Of a DNA stretch of 64,000 bases, positions 13,070 through 24,638 are shown piece by piece (the stretch's first letter is position 1; every line of letters starts with the position of its first letter). The notes under the pieces are model-generated. The model was not told the DNA's origin. It saw only the letters and a list, made by a program, of their open reading frames with translations, and ran no database searches. The stretch covers positions 1-64,000 of the forward strand of contig MVAQ01000006.1 of assembly GCA_014825775.1 (NCBI GenBank), read 5' to 3'. A program made the translations under genes and the position numbers. Origin of the DNA: Krasilnikovozyma curviuscula (lineage: Eukaryota > Basidiomycota > Tremellomycetes > Cystofilobasidiales > Mrakiaceae).

Positions 13070-15546
13070 TTAGAAGGAGTGTGAACGTCTGGCGACAGCC
13101 CTCTTCTGGGATTGCAAGAGAGACTGCTTCGATCGTACACACTTCTTTCCGTCGATGCTTGGTACGTAACCCGCAGAGCAGGTGTATACCTTACACACAC
13201 CGATGTCACAACTGACGGATCGCGCGCCTGGGATGGCAGAGCAATCGACACCAGTTCCCATAGAAGCACAACCACCACAGGACTCGAGTTCGGTCTGTGG
13301 GTCGAGACTGAAGCGCAGGGCAGAGGGAGCGGGATCAGTAATCAAAATGTAAATCAAATGATGTGAAGCAAAGCAGAGTGCTCACCATTCGTAGGCATTA
13401 CCATCGACTGATCCCTCAACTGGACAAGCAGTGAGTCTGTCAGGGCAACGAGCAGAATCAACAACACCGAGTGGGAGCTTCGACTTGAGGGCACCACGAC
13501 GGCGAGTTTTTGGCTTAGAGGAAGGACCGTTGGAGCAACAAGTGTTATCTTTGTCCCACCACCAGCCACTGCCACAGCTTGGGGTTGGGATGCCACCTTG
13601 GGTTGGGGTTTTAGCTGGCAGAGCAAAAACAGGCGGGAGTTGAGCATTTACGTCCTCCAGAGAGCAATATATATACAGAAGAAAATGCTACTCACGAACA
13701 CAGAATTGGTTGATTGGGCACCAAGCCCAGTCTGTTGGGCAAGATTTGCCAGTTGGGCAAGTTCCAGCGGTGTGACCAGTGTTGCAGCAAGTATTCTTGA
13801 GTCCCCACCAGAAACCACCCCAACTAATATGAATCAGAGAAAGGAAATTGATAAGAAACCTCGGAATAATGAGACGAGATGAAGAGGAACAGCTTGCTTA
13901 CATATTTTTACAATCAGTAGTGGAACCGGTGTTTGGAGTGATTTGTACACAGCAGTTCTGCTTTGAGTCCCAGTGGTGTCCTGGAGTGGAACAGGTGGCT
14001 GTAAAGGAGGCAAGAAATGGGAAGTAATGTTTAACACATTATGGACAGGCTGTTACTTGTGAAGAGGGAAAGAATTGCGATCTTCACTCACGTTGTTTTC
14101 CTCCAGTACCCGAACCAGTGCAGCTGCTAGCGCCGGTAGTGGTCTTTGGCGTGCAACAACCGTGGATGGCATCGAAAATCCAGTTGGTGCTGTCAGGGCA
14201 AGATCTCGGCTTTGAGTTGGTGTCGGCAGTGCATGACCCTCCGGTAGTGCCAGAGTTCACGCAGATTTTACCAGAGAAATCGATTCCAAATGGATTCAAT
14301 GCACCAGAGACTCCCAATGGACTCCATGGGAACGAGTTAGAGTCGATGTTGGAACAGTATGAGGTGCTGGCTGAGGAGTCTGCAGAGCATTGACGGCTGT
14401 CAGAAAAATAAAATACGACTGATTAGTGATCCATCGCTGACAAAATTTAGAAAGAATGTTGCACTCACCAAGTCTTGGTCTTTTGGCAGTAGTAGTGACC
14501 TTGGGTCTCGCAGGTAGGAGCGGTGGTTCCTTTACAGGTATCGCTAGTGTGAGGGTTGCAAACTTTGTGGATGGGATCCCAAACCCACCCGGCGGAGGTG
14601 GGGCAACTTTGAGGCTTCGAGTAGCTGTCGGTATCGCAAGTACCACCAGCAAGACCAAGGTTGCAACAGGTCTTACCGAAAGGCCAGAAGATGGAGTTGT
14701 AATCTGTGCAAGTGCTGCTTGTGTTGGTACTGGTGTCCGCGGCTGGCTTGCAGCAGTGGTGGGAAGAGGACCAGGCGTGACCTGAGAATCGAATCATAAG
14801 AGAAGTGATCAGCGATGACATCGCAGGGACATGAGTTAGATTCAAACTAACCAGGTGTGGTACACGAATTAACAAGGTTAGGAGCAAGACTGTAAGGAGT
14901 AGTCCATCCGTTCCAAGCGCTGGTGGTAGGGACGCAACAACTGTAAATAGAGAGCAACCATGGAGGAAGAGCAGGTCAGCTGTGGTTTGTTCCGAACCGA
15001 GAGACAAGAAAAGAAGGGGAAAACATCAGAGGGTAGCGAGACGAAGACTCACGTTCCACCCCACTTCCAGTTAGCAGGACAGGTGTAGCCATCAGAAGAT
15101 GCAGGAATGGTGGAGGAGGGACCATAGTCTCCAGAGACACAGGTTTGAAGGAGAGAGTTGAAGAAACAGTTGTGGCCGTACTGGGCCATGAAGTTGCAAG
15201 TAGTTTCATCGAGGTCGGAGGTGAACCAGTTGCCTTTGTTGAAGGCAGTGTACATGTTGTCGGCTTTGCATTGGTTGAGCTTTGTAGCGCTACCGAAGGA
15301 GCTGAGAGCACAAACGAGATTGGATGCCCAGCTTTCAAGGCCAGACCACCCTTGTGACGATGCAGAGCTCCAGCTGCTTCCTGTAGGAGATGGTGTGTTG
15401 AAAGGCATCCAGATGGAGAGACCAGTCACACTGATCAACTTGGCGTTGCTAGAGCCCCAGGTTCTCTTTTCGAGAGGTTGGGCTTCATTGGCGGCGACAG
15501 AAGCGATGGAGAGCAAGGCGACGGTGGAGAGAATAGAGAACTTCAT
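13070..15546 (-). CDS. PriA-family secreted cysteine-rich protein
   Basis: Eight exons (15546-15053, 14940-14852, 14781-14469, 14396-14092, 13998-13902, 13823-13696, 13614-13386, 13307-13070) encode 630 residues. Residues 1-19 are a signal peptide, followed by a probable Kex2 site (Lys27-Arg28). The middle consists of repeated modules combining G-x-W-aromatic stretches with CC pairs, such as [50 protein letters not shown] and [11 protein letters not shown]. The C-terminus (RLTACPVEG, then [32 protein letters not shown]) is the conserved domain of Lentinula PriA and related basidiomycete proteins. A dibasic tail ([12 protein letters not shown]) could be trimmed. It is likely extracellular or wall-associated; the biochemical role is unknown. 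A long upstream region and a TATA element suggest regulated, strong expression. Confidence 0.9.
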
Positions 15547-15747
15547 AGTGAGAGGCGGGAGTTGGGTGTGTTGGGGAGTTGGTGGAAAGGAGGAGTGGTG
15601 GTGTGGTCCTAGCTAGGACTATAGTGGGGTGCTTGGGAAGGAAGGTAAACAAACGAGTGAGTACCCTTCGCCAATTGAAGCAACGAAACTTGGTATTGAA
15701 GGGGGAGGATGCTGGTTGGAAGAAGAAAAAAGCTGAGCTCTCCCCGT

Positions 15748-15757
15748 TATATATAAG
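15748..15757 (-). promoter_or_regulatory. TATA-like element upstream of the PriA-family gene
   Basis: TTATATATAA (self-complementary but for its centre) lies about 200 bp upstream of the ATG at 15546, in a pyrimidine-rich (minus strand) leader. Position and sequence fit a TATA box; the transcription start is not visible. Confidence 0.4.
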
Positions 15758-15975
15758 GCTTCCTCCTCCATAATGGCCAGCACGCAGAAAAAAAATGCAA
15801 TGAGCTAGCTCCCGTTTCAAAGACGCAGCCCGTGTGAGTCAGACTGGCAAGGGGAAGGAGGCGTCGCGACCCTGTCGATGGGCCAAGTCAGAGGTCTCAC
15901 TTCCAGGTTACATGAGTCGCTATGGGGAGAGCCTAGGGACACAGAAAATAGATACTCCGTCTTGGGCCTTTTCGC

Positions 15976-16020
15976 AGCGTCGCGGTCGACGAGCTGAAAC
16001 AAAGTTTCACTCGCGACGCT
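15976..16020. repeat. Nested inverted repeat (9-bp arms)
   Basis: AGCGTCGCG at 15976-15984 is perfectly complementary to CGCGACGCT at 16012-16020. Between them GAAAC-AAA-GTTTC forms a second, internal hairpin. This could be a stem-loop in RNA or a binding-site palindrome; no function can be assigned. Confidence 0.6.
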
Positions 16021-17256
16021 CCCCGTCGCTTTTTTTCATTTCGTCTTTTGGCCCTTCGGTCGTGTCTGGCTTCGAGTACTGGAGGGGTTATTTATATTTC
16101 ACAAACAAGCTCCCATCGTTACGCACGCTCGACAGCTCGTACTCGGTGTCTAGTCCGCAAAATTGCCTTTTGCGTACGAGTGGTATTTTCTGCACAGTAT
16201 TGAACTGCACTCCAGGTCCTTACTCTCATTAGTGTCAGCTATTTTCTGCTGTGCCTGATCGCTCCTCGATCCTGCAAATGGCACTCCACGGCGCTTTCTT
16301 TCCAATGCAGATGAGTGAGATGGAAAACGCCAGAGACCGCAGGTCGTCGCTGTTCGTCTGCCTCTCGGTCCGTCGCACTGCTCTCTCTGTCCTGTGAAAA
16401 AGCAGCTTTGTAACACCTGTATTGCGAACCTCTACTGTCACCGTCACTACAGCCAAGGCTGGCAGGGGTACTTTAGGGTTTGTGATTTCGCCTGACGGGA
16501 GCGTTTACTTAGTTGGTTGTTCGGGTGGACAAGGACGCGCGCCAAATGCAGAGACTGTCGCACCCGTCGAATCTAGTCCTCAGACTGATACCTTACTGCA
16601 CGGTTCTTTCAGGTGTCCCCCTCTGATCATTGGTCATCGGAAAACAAACTCGTCCGTACATATTAAGGAAGGCATACGACAGGTTGACGTTTCTCATAAA
16701 ATATATTAAAACCTCCCGACACCGCTCATGTTTTTGCCAAACCTTCTGCTGACTTAAAAAATCAGTAACCATCTGTCATATACAGATGTGTTCTATATCT
16801 TTCAAGTTGCGCTTAACCTGGAAGCTGCTACGCACAAACCAACGACTTACAGACAGATCAGACATGCGGATGTTATTCTTAGAGCTCACTTCCCGCAAAC
16901 TTGTTTCGCACTGACCTCCCTGCCCTTCCCACTCCACTCCTTTCATCTCCTGCTTGTCCCGTGCTGAAAATGGCTGGCCAAGATGGCGGCAGAGGCTGTG
17001 AGGGTATCCGAGGGTTGTTAACTAAGTCGATTGTGGCGCGTCTTTTGTGGTGCTCGTGATAAACGGAGGTGTTCTTTCAAAGGAATCAGTGAGCGTAGTA
17101 ACAACGATAACAAAACAATTTGTAGAGCATCTTTTTAGTAAGTCTAGAGCCATTATGCGGATACCATAGGAACACAGCAACAAGAAAGAAGGGCGGAACC
17201 TAACAAACCGCTGAGCAGCTCACCCGTCTAAAACCTCACATTGACTCACCCCCAAC

Positions 17257-20200
17257 TTACAGCGCAAGAACCTTCATAAGCACGAACCCAAGCGTGAAAA
17301 TAACAACGGTAGCTAAGATCGAGGCAATGATACCATTCTTGAGGAAGTCTGACGGATCAAGATAGCGCTTGCCAAGTGGACTCTCAAGCGCAATGGCCGT
17401 CATGTTAGGGAAGCCTGAGACTGGAAGACCCATTCCTGCCGAGCAGATTAACGCCGTTGCCATGATAAGCAGCGTTGGATGAGGGTCTTCAAGGGATTCA
17501 CCGATTCGAGAGGCGATTGGGACAAGGAGGACCGCGGCGATGGTGTGCGAGATGCTGTGAGAGGAACAAAGACGGAAGTCACCGTCAGTTCTCCACCTTC
17601 AGACAAGCATGCTATCAGATCTTACAATGTGGAAATGATCAACGCTCCCCATGAGAACCAGAACAGGATCTGCCACAGGCCCATTCCTTCCAGGAGCGAC
17701 TCAATGACGCTGTCAAGGTCGTCTAGAAGTCCCGAAGACAAGACAGCCTTTCCAAGAGCAATACCGCCCATAGCCTGGTAGAATACAAAGTGCGTCAGCG
17801 AATGGTTTGTGAATGTAATTGAACATCCTCATTGTTTACCAAGAAGACGATGGACCAGTGGAAGCTGCAACGATATGCCAGGCAAAAGAGAGCATGAGCA
17901 TGAGATTAATAAGTGTAGAGGGAGAAAGGTTGTTTAACTCACTTGTGGAAATCCTCCTTCGACAGGATACCAGTCCCAAAGAAAGCAACTAATGGGATAA
18001 TGGCGATAATTCCCATGTCACCAATGAAGGGCTCTAGCTTCTTTTCCAAACACCACAGCGCAATCGTCCCGAGCGTCACGATAGTGACATACCAGTGAGT
18101 GAACTCGAACTTATCGGTAGAGACTCTCATAGGTGCGATGGATAAGCTGCGGTCCCATCTGTATCCGACGTGCAGCCACGCCCAGATGAGGAGAATGGAG
18201 CACGTCGCGACGGGGAGGGAGATGGCGAACCATTGAAGCCAGTCAAGAGGTGGTTCCATAGCTCCAAGGGCAATCAGATTTTGAGGAGAGGAAATGGGAG
18301 ATGCCATACCACCGATATTGGACGCAAGAGCGATGGAGAGCTGACCGGGGAGAGTTGGTCAATGTGATGCTGTGGCAAAATCGCTGTGAAAGTTACTCAC
18401 GATAAGACATCTGATGAAAGGCGTGCCAGGCGGAAGCTTTTCCAGGATGGGCTGCCGTCAAGAGATGAGGTAAGCGAACAATCCGAAAACAGCAGCTTCG
18501 AAGGAACACCGCTTACCTTGATGAGAGCGAAACATAAAGTAGGAGCAGCAACATTACTGATCCACATACTTGCAAAAGTTGCAACACACATTTGACTAAG
18601 AAGCACCATACTTGGCCTAGTTCCAGCGAGTTTGAGGACTCTGGTGGCCATGATGACATCAATTCTGGTCTTGCTCAACGCAGCGGCGATAGTGAAGCCA
18701 CCAATGAGGAGCATTATCGTTGGCGAGAACATTTGAGAGAAGATGAACCTGGAGCAAGTGGCAAAGGAGTTAGTGAAGGAAACCAATAGTCGTGATGGCG
18801 ACTTGGAATCACTTTGTGCCTTCAGCAGCGGTCAAACGACGCTCCGTCGTATCCGCAGATCTCAAAACCCGCAGAACAACCACCAAGAAGGGAACTGAGA
18901 GTGAGGTAACAAAGAGAGGAATAGCCTAAGAGTGCAAAAAGTCCTCGGTGAGTAGACTTGAAGAGGAAGGGAGATTGGGAAAACACAACTCGCCTCAGTC
19001 GCCCAGAGAATAGTACAAAACACCAGCAAAGCGAAGCAATTTCGTTCCTCCACATGCTCAAATGGCATATGAGCCACCTTGACATTCATCAGCCCAAACA
19101 TAATTCCCAGGGCGCAGACGAACGTGATTCCCTTGAAGCCGATCCATTTCGGCAAAGCGACTGAGCCGCAGGGAGTCCAGATCTTTGGTTTCTTCTCGGG
19201 GAAGTATTCAGAGAGTCTTGGGGCATCGAGAGCGGTAGTGATGAAACCGCCTTCATTGTTCCTGTGCTCGTGAACCATTTGACGCCATACGGTGTCACGT
19301 TCAATGACGACCTGGATACGGACGTGAATACATCGTGAGCTACATCGTCACTCTCTAGGTAACACGGTAGTAGATTTTACCTTTTCTCGAAGCTGACTTC
19401 GGAGTTGAGTTTGAGCGAGCTCCCAGTCACCTAGCGTCGCGACTCTCGCGTAGGTAAAAGTTAACAAAGCCAAGTTGCTACAACGCCGATAGACAACCGA
19501 GTGAGAAGGAGTAAAAAACGAAATATATAGGGGGAAATGTTCTTACCCGTCTAGGGCATCGATGCTGGTCGCCAACCATGGGTAGAACTCAGTTAACTTT
19601 TCTCTGAGGAAGTGTCCTTGAGTCTACCAGTACACATTTATTAATAACAAGAAACACAAAACTGGAAGCAGAAAAGTGCTACTCACCTCCTGACCAGTGA
19701 TTTTGTCGAACTTCTTCAAACCCTTCTCAACAGCCCTCCTGTTCAAGTCTCTGAATCCAGCTAAAGAATCCCAGCTCATCCAGACCTCACTGATCTTTCT
19801 TTTGTACAAAATCTTGATACTTCTCGCCTTCTCCGAGCTTCCATGCCAGACAAGGGTCTCGTCATTGGCTTTGAGTGGGGGCGGGAGGTGGGTGGTTCCC
19901 TGTGAGAAGAAAGACAAGACCGGGGTTGGGAGGAGATCGAGGATCCCTTCCATAGTTCCATTGTAGAAATGATCGGGACCGGACGATGAAGTACCGATCG
20001 AAGCACCTCTGGGTCTGCCGCCGAAAGTCGAAGCTTTGCCCTGCACGAGGTGCAGAGATCTCCTACGCTTAGCTGGCGTGGCTGGAGCTCCAGTGAGAGA
20101 GGTAGTCCCGATTCTTGGAGATGTTTCTGGAGAGGAGTCAATATCGTCTAGCGCTGTGCTTCTAGTTTGAGAGGTTGTTCGAAGGCGCTGGTGGTGGTGG

Positions 20201-21009
20201 GCTTCAGTCAAGTCGGCGTTATCCCGAGAGGGTGAACGCTCTCCTCTGGTTGCAGATGGCATTCTGAAACGCTCTGCACACAGAATTCGAAACGAAGAGT
20301 GCATTAGCAACAAAGACCACTCAATCGGTAGAAACAGCGCCACAAAAGCGGCTTACGGTTTCGACACGGCGTGACTGACCTGACAATGTTCGACTAGCAC
20401 GGCCCCTGATTGGCAAGGATCGCAAGGTATCCCCAGCTTCATATCCTTCGTCATCGTCATATCTTCCAAAGTAGTCGCTTCCTTCAATCATGCCATCCGT
20501 ATCCATGTTCTCAACGTTGGCGAGCTCATCCAGCAAGTCATGAGTTTTGTCCAAGAACTCTTTCTCGAGTGCTTGATAATGATCAGAGCACTTAGTGAGC
20601 TCCTTGTTTAAAATCCGAGTGAATTCGTTCGTTGAGGAGCCTGGTGCATCTGGAGCGAGAAGAGGGGCAGATTCCAAGTCGGTGTATGTGGTGGAAGCAG
20701 TTGGCTTCGGAATAGATTTCTTGAGAGCCTCGTAACTAAAAGAATCGAAAACTACATCAGTACTCTAGAATAAAGTACACCTCGCGGCTCGCTCCCATAC
20801 AAGAGATGCAATAGAGCGGTTTTTTCTTCCCCTCCCCCTCCCCCTCTCACGCAGCAGCTTGAAACTCACTCGACATATTTGTCAAACCACTCTGGGTTGG
20901 CGTTAAATAGTAAAGCGGTACTACATAAAGACCACACAGAGAGTAAGTTGGTATAGTATTCTATCGTGTTTCCGAGCCGGACAGGGAGCAAAACGTACCC
21001 AAACTTCAT
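17257..21009 (-). CDS. SPX-domain low-affinity phosphate transporter (Pho87/Pho90-like)
   Basis: Fourteen exons (21009-20999, 20920-20870, 20735-20380, 20273-19687, 19623-19547, 19477-19381, 19311-18994, 18925-18813, 18748-18517, 18451-18401, 18340-17943, 17864-17840, 17774-17626, 17554-17257) encode 920 residues. The N-terminal 360 residues are an SPX domain, starting MKFG and including FNANPEWFDKYVDYEALKK, an ELTKCSDHYQALEKEFLDK helix and GLKKFDKITGQE, with a long Ser-rich insert. SPX domains sense inositol pyrophosphates. The rest is a SLC13/CitMHS-type permease with many hydrophobic helices, including conserved FASMWISNVAAPTLCFALI and ASNIGGMASPISSPQNL. It should import phosphate at the plasma membrane, or export it from the vacuole if Pho91-like. 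The first coding exon is 11 nt, one exon is 25 nt, and the intron at 18926-18993 uses a GC donor. Confidence 0.93.
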
Positions 21010-21355
21010 TCTCCAGCGGTTTTCTTCAGATTCTTGCTGCCCGAGCCGGTCCTGGTTGGAAGATACGAGAAGAGGTACAAGGCCAATGGATTCCTCCTCA
21101 ACCCTCAGTGGATTCCTGAACGGAGGCGTCTTGAAAGGCGAAGGTGCAACCAGCTGAGTCCCTTCGAAATGGATGTTAGGAGCGACAACGTTGCCTGCAG
21201 CTTCGCCCCGTCGCAAAGGTGTTTCGAGCTGCTTTTTAGCTTGTTTTTCCTGAGGAAAGGCTTAAACGGTAGAAAACAACATCATGATTGCTGGCTTGTG
21301 CAACAAATGCCGACGCAATTTGCATTTGAGAGCGAACACTGACAAAAACCTAAAT
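21010..21355. other. Intergenic upstream of the phosphate transporter
   Basis: This short spacer lies between the transporter ATG at 21009 and the stop of the uncertain gene at 21356, both on the minus strand. An in-frame minus-strand extension upstream of MKFG exists, but the SPX start MKFG is the family norm. Nothing else is seen. Confidence 0.45.
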
Positions 21356-21913
21356 TCACACTCGAGTTGGGCGCCCATCTCGAGTTCGGTCGCGGTTAAG
21401 CAGGCCACGCTTGTCTTGACTTAGTGCTTCGATCAAATTTTCGATGCTTTCTATGTTCATGAGTCCCTTGGGCATGTTTTTGTATCCGTCGTCCTAGCGA
21501 AGCGCTGAAGTTCAGGAAGGTGGCCATCACCAGGAATGTTGTCTGTGCTATCAGACACAATTTGATGATCGCTCAGTATCAGCAGTCATGTTCTCCAGAA
21601 TGAATCTGGCAGAGTATTGACCTATTGATGGGGTTTTATTCTCAATTGCGGAGGTTGCTTTGGCAGGATTCTGGGCAGATCTTGTTGGGAGCGCTGGATT
21701 GACGATTCAGCAAGGCGTCTAGCAGCATCTCAAAGAGATCGGTGGTATCAGAATCACATACAATCCAATTACCTGTCTATTCAGCCCATAACCTCGAAAG
21801 GCCCTAGCTTTGATTGGTGCCTTTCCATATCGTGCGACTTGACTGCAGAGCAAACAATGAAAGTCTTTTACAATTTCCTTGAAGAAGCCTTCTGTTAGCA
21901 AATCGATAATTTC
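21356..21913 (-). CDS. Unassigned small gene, 5' end unresolved
   Basis: The last exon (21493-21356) is open for 45 codons and looks coding (LMNIESIENLIEALSQDKRG, then a basic tail ending RPTRV and TGA), with an acceptor at its 5' side. An upstream exon 21693-21557 (ALPTRSAQNPAKATSAIEN and on to RSSNC) joins it in frame through a weak GTCTGA donor. A further open block, 21913-21793 (EIIDLLTEGFFKEIVKDFHC and on), can join through a GTTATG donor. The donors are non-ideal and I see no convincing start ATG, so the 5' structure is a guess. I do not recognise the protein. It could be a small nuclear or structural factor, or an over-reading of non-coding DNA; the last exon is the best supported part. 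Confidence 0.35.
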
Positions 21914-22849
21914 TTAACCGATAGTCATCGATTGGCTAGCATTAAAACACCAGCGCCGTCTTTGTTTACGTTTCATCCAGTTTAGTTCCGTATGACCGCA
22001 GCCGCTCTTGATTTCGCTGCCTAACCTTCTCTCCTGTAATCACCCCCTCCAAAAACTCTTTCTAATTGTCGTGGATACCAATTCTTTCATCGTCTATTGC
22101 GTAAGTCGCTCACGATGCTTATCTCTACCATTATTTACCGCGCGTCCTCTCGATTACTCCACCTTATCAGAGATTACTTCAGGCTACCCTTCTGCTTCAA
22201 TAAATACACTCCATTTGTTTTTAAAAAAGAACCAAATATTCTCTGGATAGCCATAATCAGCTCCAGAGTACGACTCCCTAGGGAAAGAAAAATAAGCTTG
22301 ATGACGTGCAAGCCAATGTGACGGGTCTAAAATCAATCAGCTCACTCGACTCATTTTTGCTTCCCTCGACCAGCACCACCTCCCTTTGCTCGAATCTTTC
22401 TAAGGTAATGCATTCGAGCCCTGTTTCTACGCAGAGCTATGGCATCTCGAGCTGGCCGGTTTGCTGATGATTCGATGCGTTTCAGATTCATCAGAAGGTT
22501 TCTTCCAGCCTCGTGGGTCAAACAGCCGTCTACTATATCGAAATCACATTCACGAGGCCTTCCAGCCAACCCAATCTCTCCATATAAGGAGACGAGAGAG
22601 AATCTTCATCTCATATATCAAGGTACTCCTTTGAAAGGTAAAGTCTTCTTTCATTCAAGTTTGTCACCTCGTCGCTCAACGTCTACGCCCGTCGAACTCT
22701 AGAGCTGATTTTGGGGTTAAATCTTCCCTTTTGCCATCTACAGATATATCTGGATAGATATCTAGCACCCATTAGCTAGTAGTCCTACCCTGGAATTCCA
22801 ACATAAAGCTGTCATTTCTGCGCTTCCAGATACCGCCGAGCTAAAAGCT
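21914..22849. other. Gene-poor region with competing antisense frames
   Basis: AT-rich at 22080-22330. At 22351-22569 the minus strand is open for 72 codons of Arg/Lys-rich protein ending GGGAGRGKQK, but has no upstream ATG. The plus strand of the same segment is open from an ATG at 22439 to 22702 (87 codons, also Arg-rich). At most one is real and neither is recognised. The last 100 bp are the leader of the ubiquitin-fold gene and contain a possible 5'-UTR splice acceptor at about 22829. Confidence 0.35.
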
Positions 22850-23897
22850 ATGTCGACGACTGTGTCTCCACCTCAGTTGACACCCACTACGACCGCCTCA
22901 CCACCAATGGAACAACTACAACCTCTACCTATCACCTTAATTAGCACCAATACTCCCTCATCCGAATTGACTGACCAGCCCCCGATATCTTTATCGACAA
23001 CCTCTATCACTACCGCCGCCGCACCTCTCCCACCTCCTCCTCCGGCTTCTCCTCTGGTGCTCCTCTCCGTCTTACTCATCTCAGGATCGAGGAAAACATT
23101 CAAATTTGATCAGCAGACTACGATTGGGAGGGTCAAGGAGATTATCTGGTCGTCTTGGCCGCAGGAATGGGTCAAGGAAAAGACAGGTTGCAGAGACGTC
23201 GAGTTTGGCCAGCCACCCAGTCCTGGCTACTTCAGAATCTTGTACAGGGGAAGAATGCTAGATGATGAGTCTACTCTGGAAGGTATGTTGAACTTTTCCC
23301 AGCTACCAAATACACCACTTTTTTTTTCTCCATGCATCCCGGCAAGGCGGGCCTGAACCCAGCCAAGAATCCAGAGAGAAACACAAGAGCTTGAGCTTTT
23401 ACTCCACTTGGCCACCTTGCTACCTTCTTTCGCGATCGTTCATTCTTCCTTTCTTCTTCCCTTGCTTTTAGCCTCGGACTCATCACTGACTGATCTTTTC
23501 CCGCTGTGCCCTTGCTAAATTACGGCACATTCTCCTCCGTGGCCACTTACGTACTACCCTCAGATAACAGCATCATGGCAGGTCCTAGACCAACAGTAAT
23601 TCATCTTTCGGTACGAACTTTCCTGGTGATACCTTCGGAAGGTCAGTGTAACCGTTTTCTTTTCACCACCGACTTAATCCCGACTGGGCTAACCGAAACG
23701 CCACTACTTCGCACCCTTGTTCCCCCCGGGGTTCTACAGATCTGAAGAAAGCACCATCCTTCAAGCTCACCAGACGACAGGCTTCGTCTCGAGCTGTCCC
23801 AACGACAAACAGCGTGAACGCCGGCAACACCACTACGGCACGCTCGAATGCTACCGGTTCAGGAGAAGTCAGCGGGGGATGTTGTATCATCTGCTGA
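22850..23897 (+). CDS. Membrane-anchored ubiquitin-fold protein (UBL3/MUB-like)
   Basis: Three exons (22850-23282, 23564-23641, 23740-23897) encode 222 residues. A Thr/Pro/Ser-rich N-terminus of about 75 residues leads to a ubiquitin-like fold: VLLISGSRKTFKFDQQTTIG, then IIWSSWPQEW and FRILYRGRMLDDESTLE, then TVIHLSVR. This order matches UBL3/MUB proteins, including the conserved SxWPxxW segment. The protein ends GGCCIIC: a Cys-Ile-Ile-Cys box preceded by another Cys, as in family members anchored by prenylation and palmitoylation. UBL3/MUB proteins sort cargo or recruit E2 enzymes at membranes and lack a processable Gly-Gly end for conjugation. Splice joins preserve both the domain and the C-terminal box, supporting the model. 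Confidence 0.85.
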
Positions 23898-24299
23898 TTT
23901 ATCTGAGGTTTCTCGGGACACTAACCATGTGCAATATACCAACAATTGCCTTCTGTTCCCCAGCGGGTCTTGGGGTGTTTCGTCAATGGCGTTCCCTCAC
24001 CTGGACAGTTCCTTGTCTCCTTTCTCTTTCTCTTCCTCTTCCCACATTACCACTTCTCCCTTTCCCCCTCCCCTCTTCAATCTTTTCAGTTGGTTTACCC
24101 TCTCGTGTACGTTGTTCTCTGATTATCTCTTCATCATCGTATAGTTGTATTCAGCCTAGCTACATTAGCTCTTTTGTATCTCCCCGGCCCACGGCGTTGC
24201 TGTGGTTGCGATTTGATGACTTGCTCACGGTTGATTTGGAAAGTGATTGATGGGACTAAAGCGTCTAAATTCTCAATTATGTCACTTTTACCCCTGCTC
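23898..24299. other. Convergent intergenic spacer
   Basis: 3' flanks of the ubiquitin-fold gene (+) and the small mitochondrial-type gene (-). C/T-rich at 24010-24100; no feature recognised. Confidence 0.45.
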
Positions 24300-24638
24300 T
24301 CAGACCCTCTTGATTGCCCTCGAACTAGGAATTACTCTCATTGGACTTAGCATTAGCGACGAGAGTCCCTCTGGCGCTATCAACGTTGTCTGACACAGGG
24401 AAACACAGAGACATTTAAATCATTAATATCATGTATTCGACAGAGTGTGGTTACAGGAACTCACCGTATAAGCGCTCATTCCCATTCCGAACGTTAGCAT
24501 CACAATTAGTCCACCTTCTTCTGTTTCGAGGTGAGTTATAGCTGGTCGACGCCCTGGCTGAGAGAAGGTAAAGTGGGAGGAGTACGAACGCACTTGATTG
24601 ATTCGCACGAGGGTTTTGATGACAGAACGCTTGAACAT
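24300..24638 (-). CDS. Small probable mitochondrial membrane protein, unassigned
   Basis: Two exons (24638-24465 and 24389-24300) join into 87 residues. The N-terminus is basic and looks like a mitochondrial presequence (MFKRSVIKTLVRINQVRSYS). It is followed by THLETEEGG and one hydrophobic segment (LIVMLTFGMGMSAYTTLI). The donor GTGAGT and the acceptor TGTCAG are good. The layout (presequence plus one membrane span, under 100 residues) resembles accessory subunits of respiratory complexes, but I cannot name it. The C-terminal exon is short and other acceptors would change it. Confidence 0.45.

Larger units (their letters stand above)
15547..17256. other. Long intergenic region: PriA promoter and phosphate-transporter 3' flank
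   Basis: These 1.7 kb are the longest gene-free stretch in the first third of the window. They contain the TATA-like element and a nested inverted repeat at 15976-16020. No coding frame carries recognisable domains. It may hold upstream activating sites for the secreted-protein gene; a non-coding RNA cannot be excluded. Confidence 0.5.
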
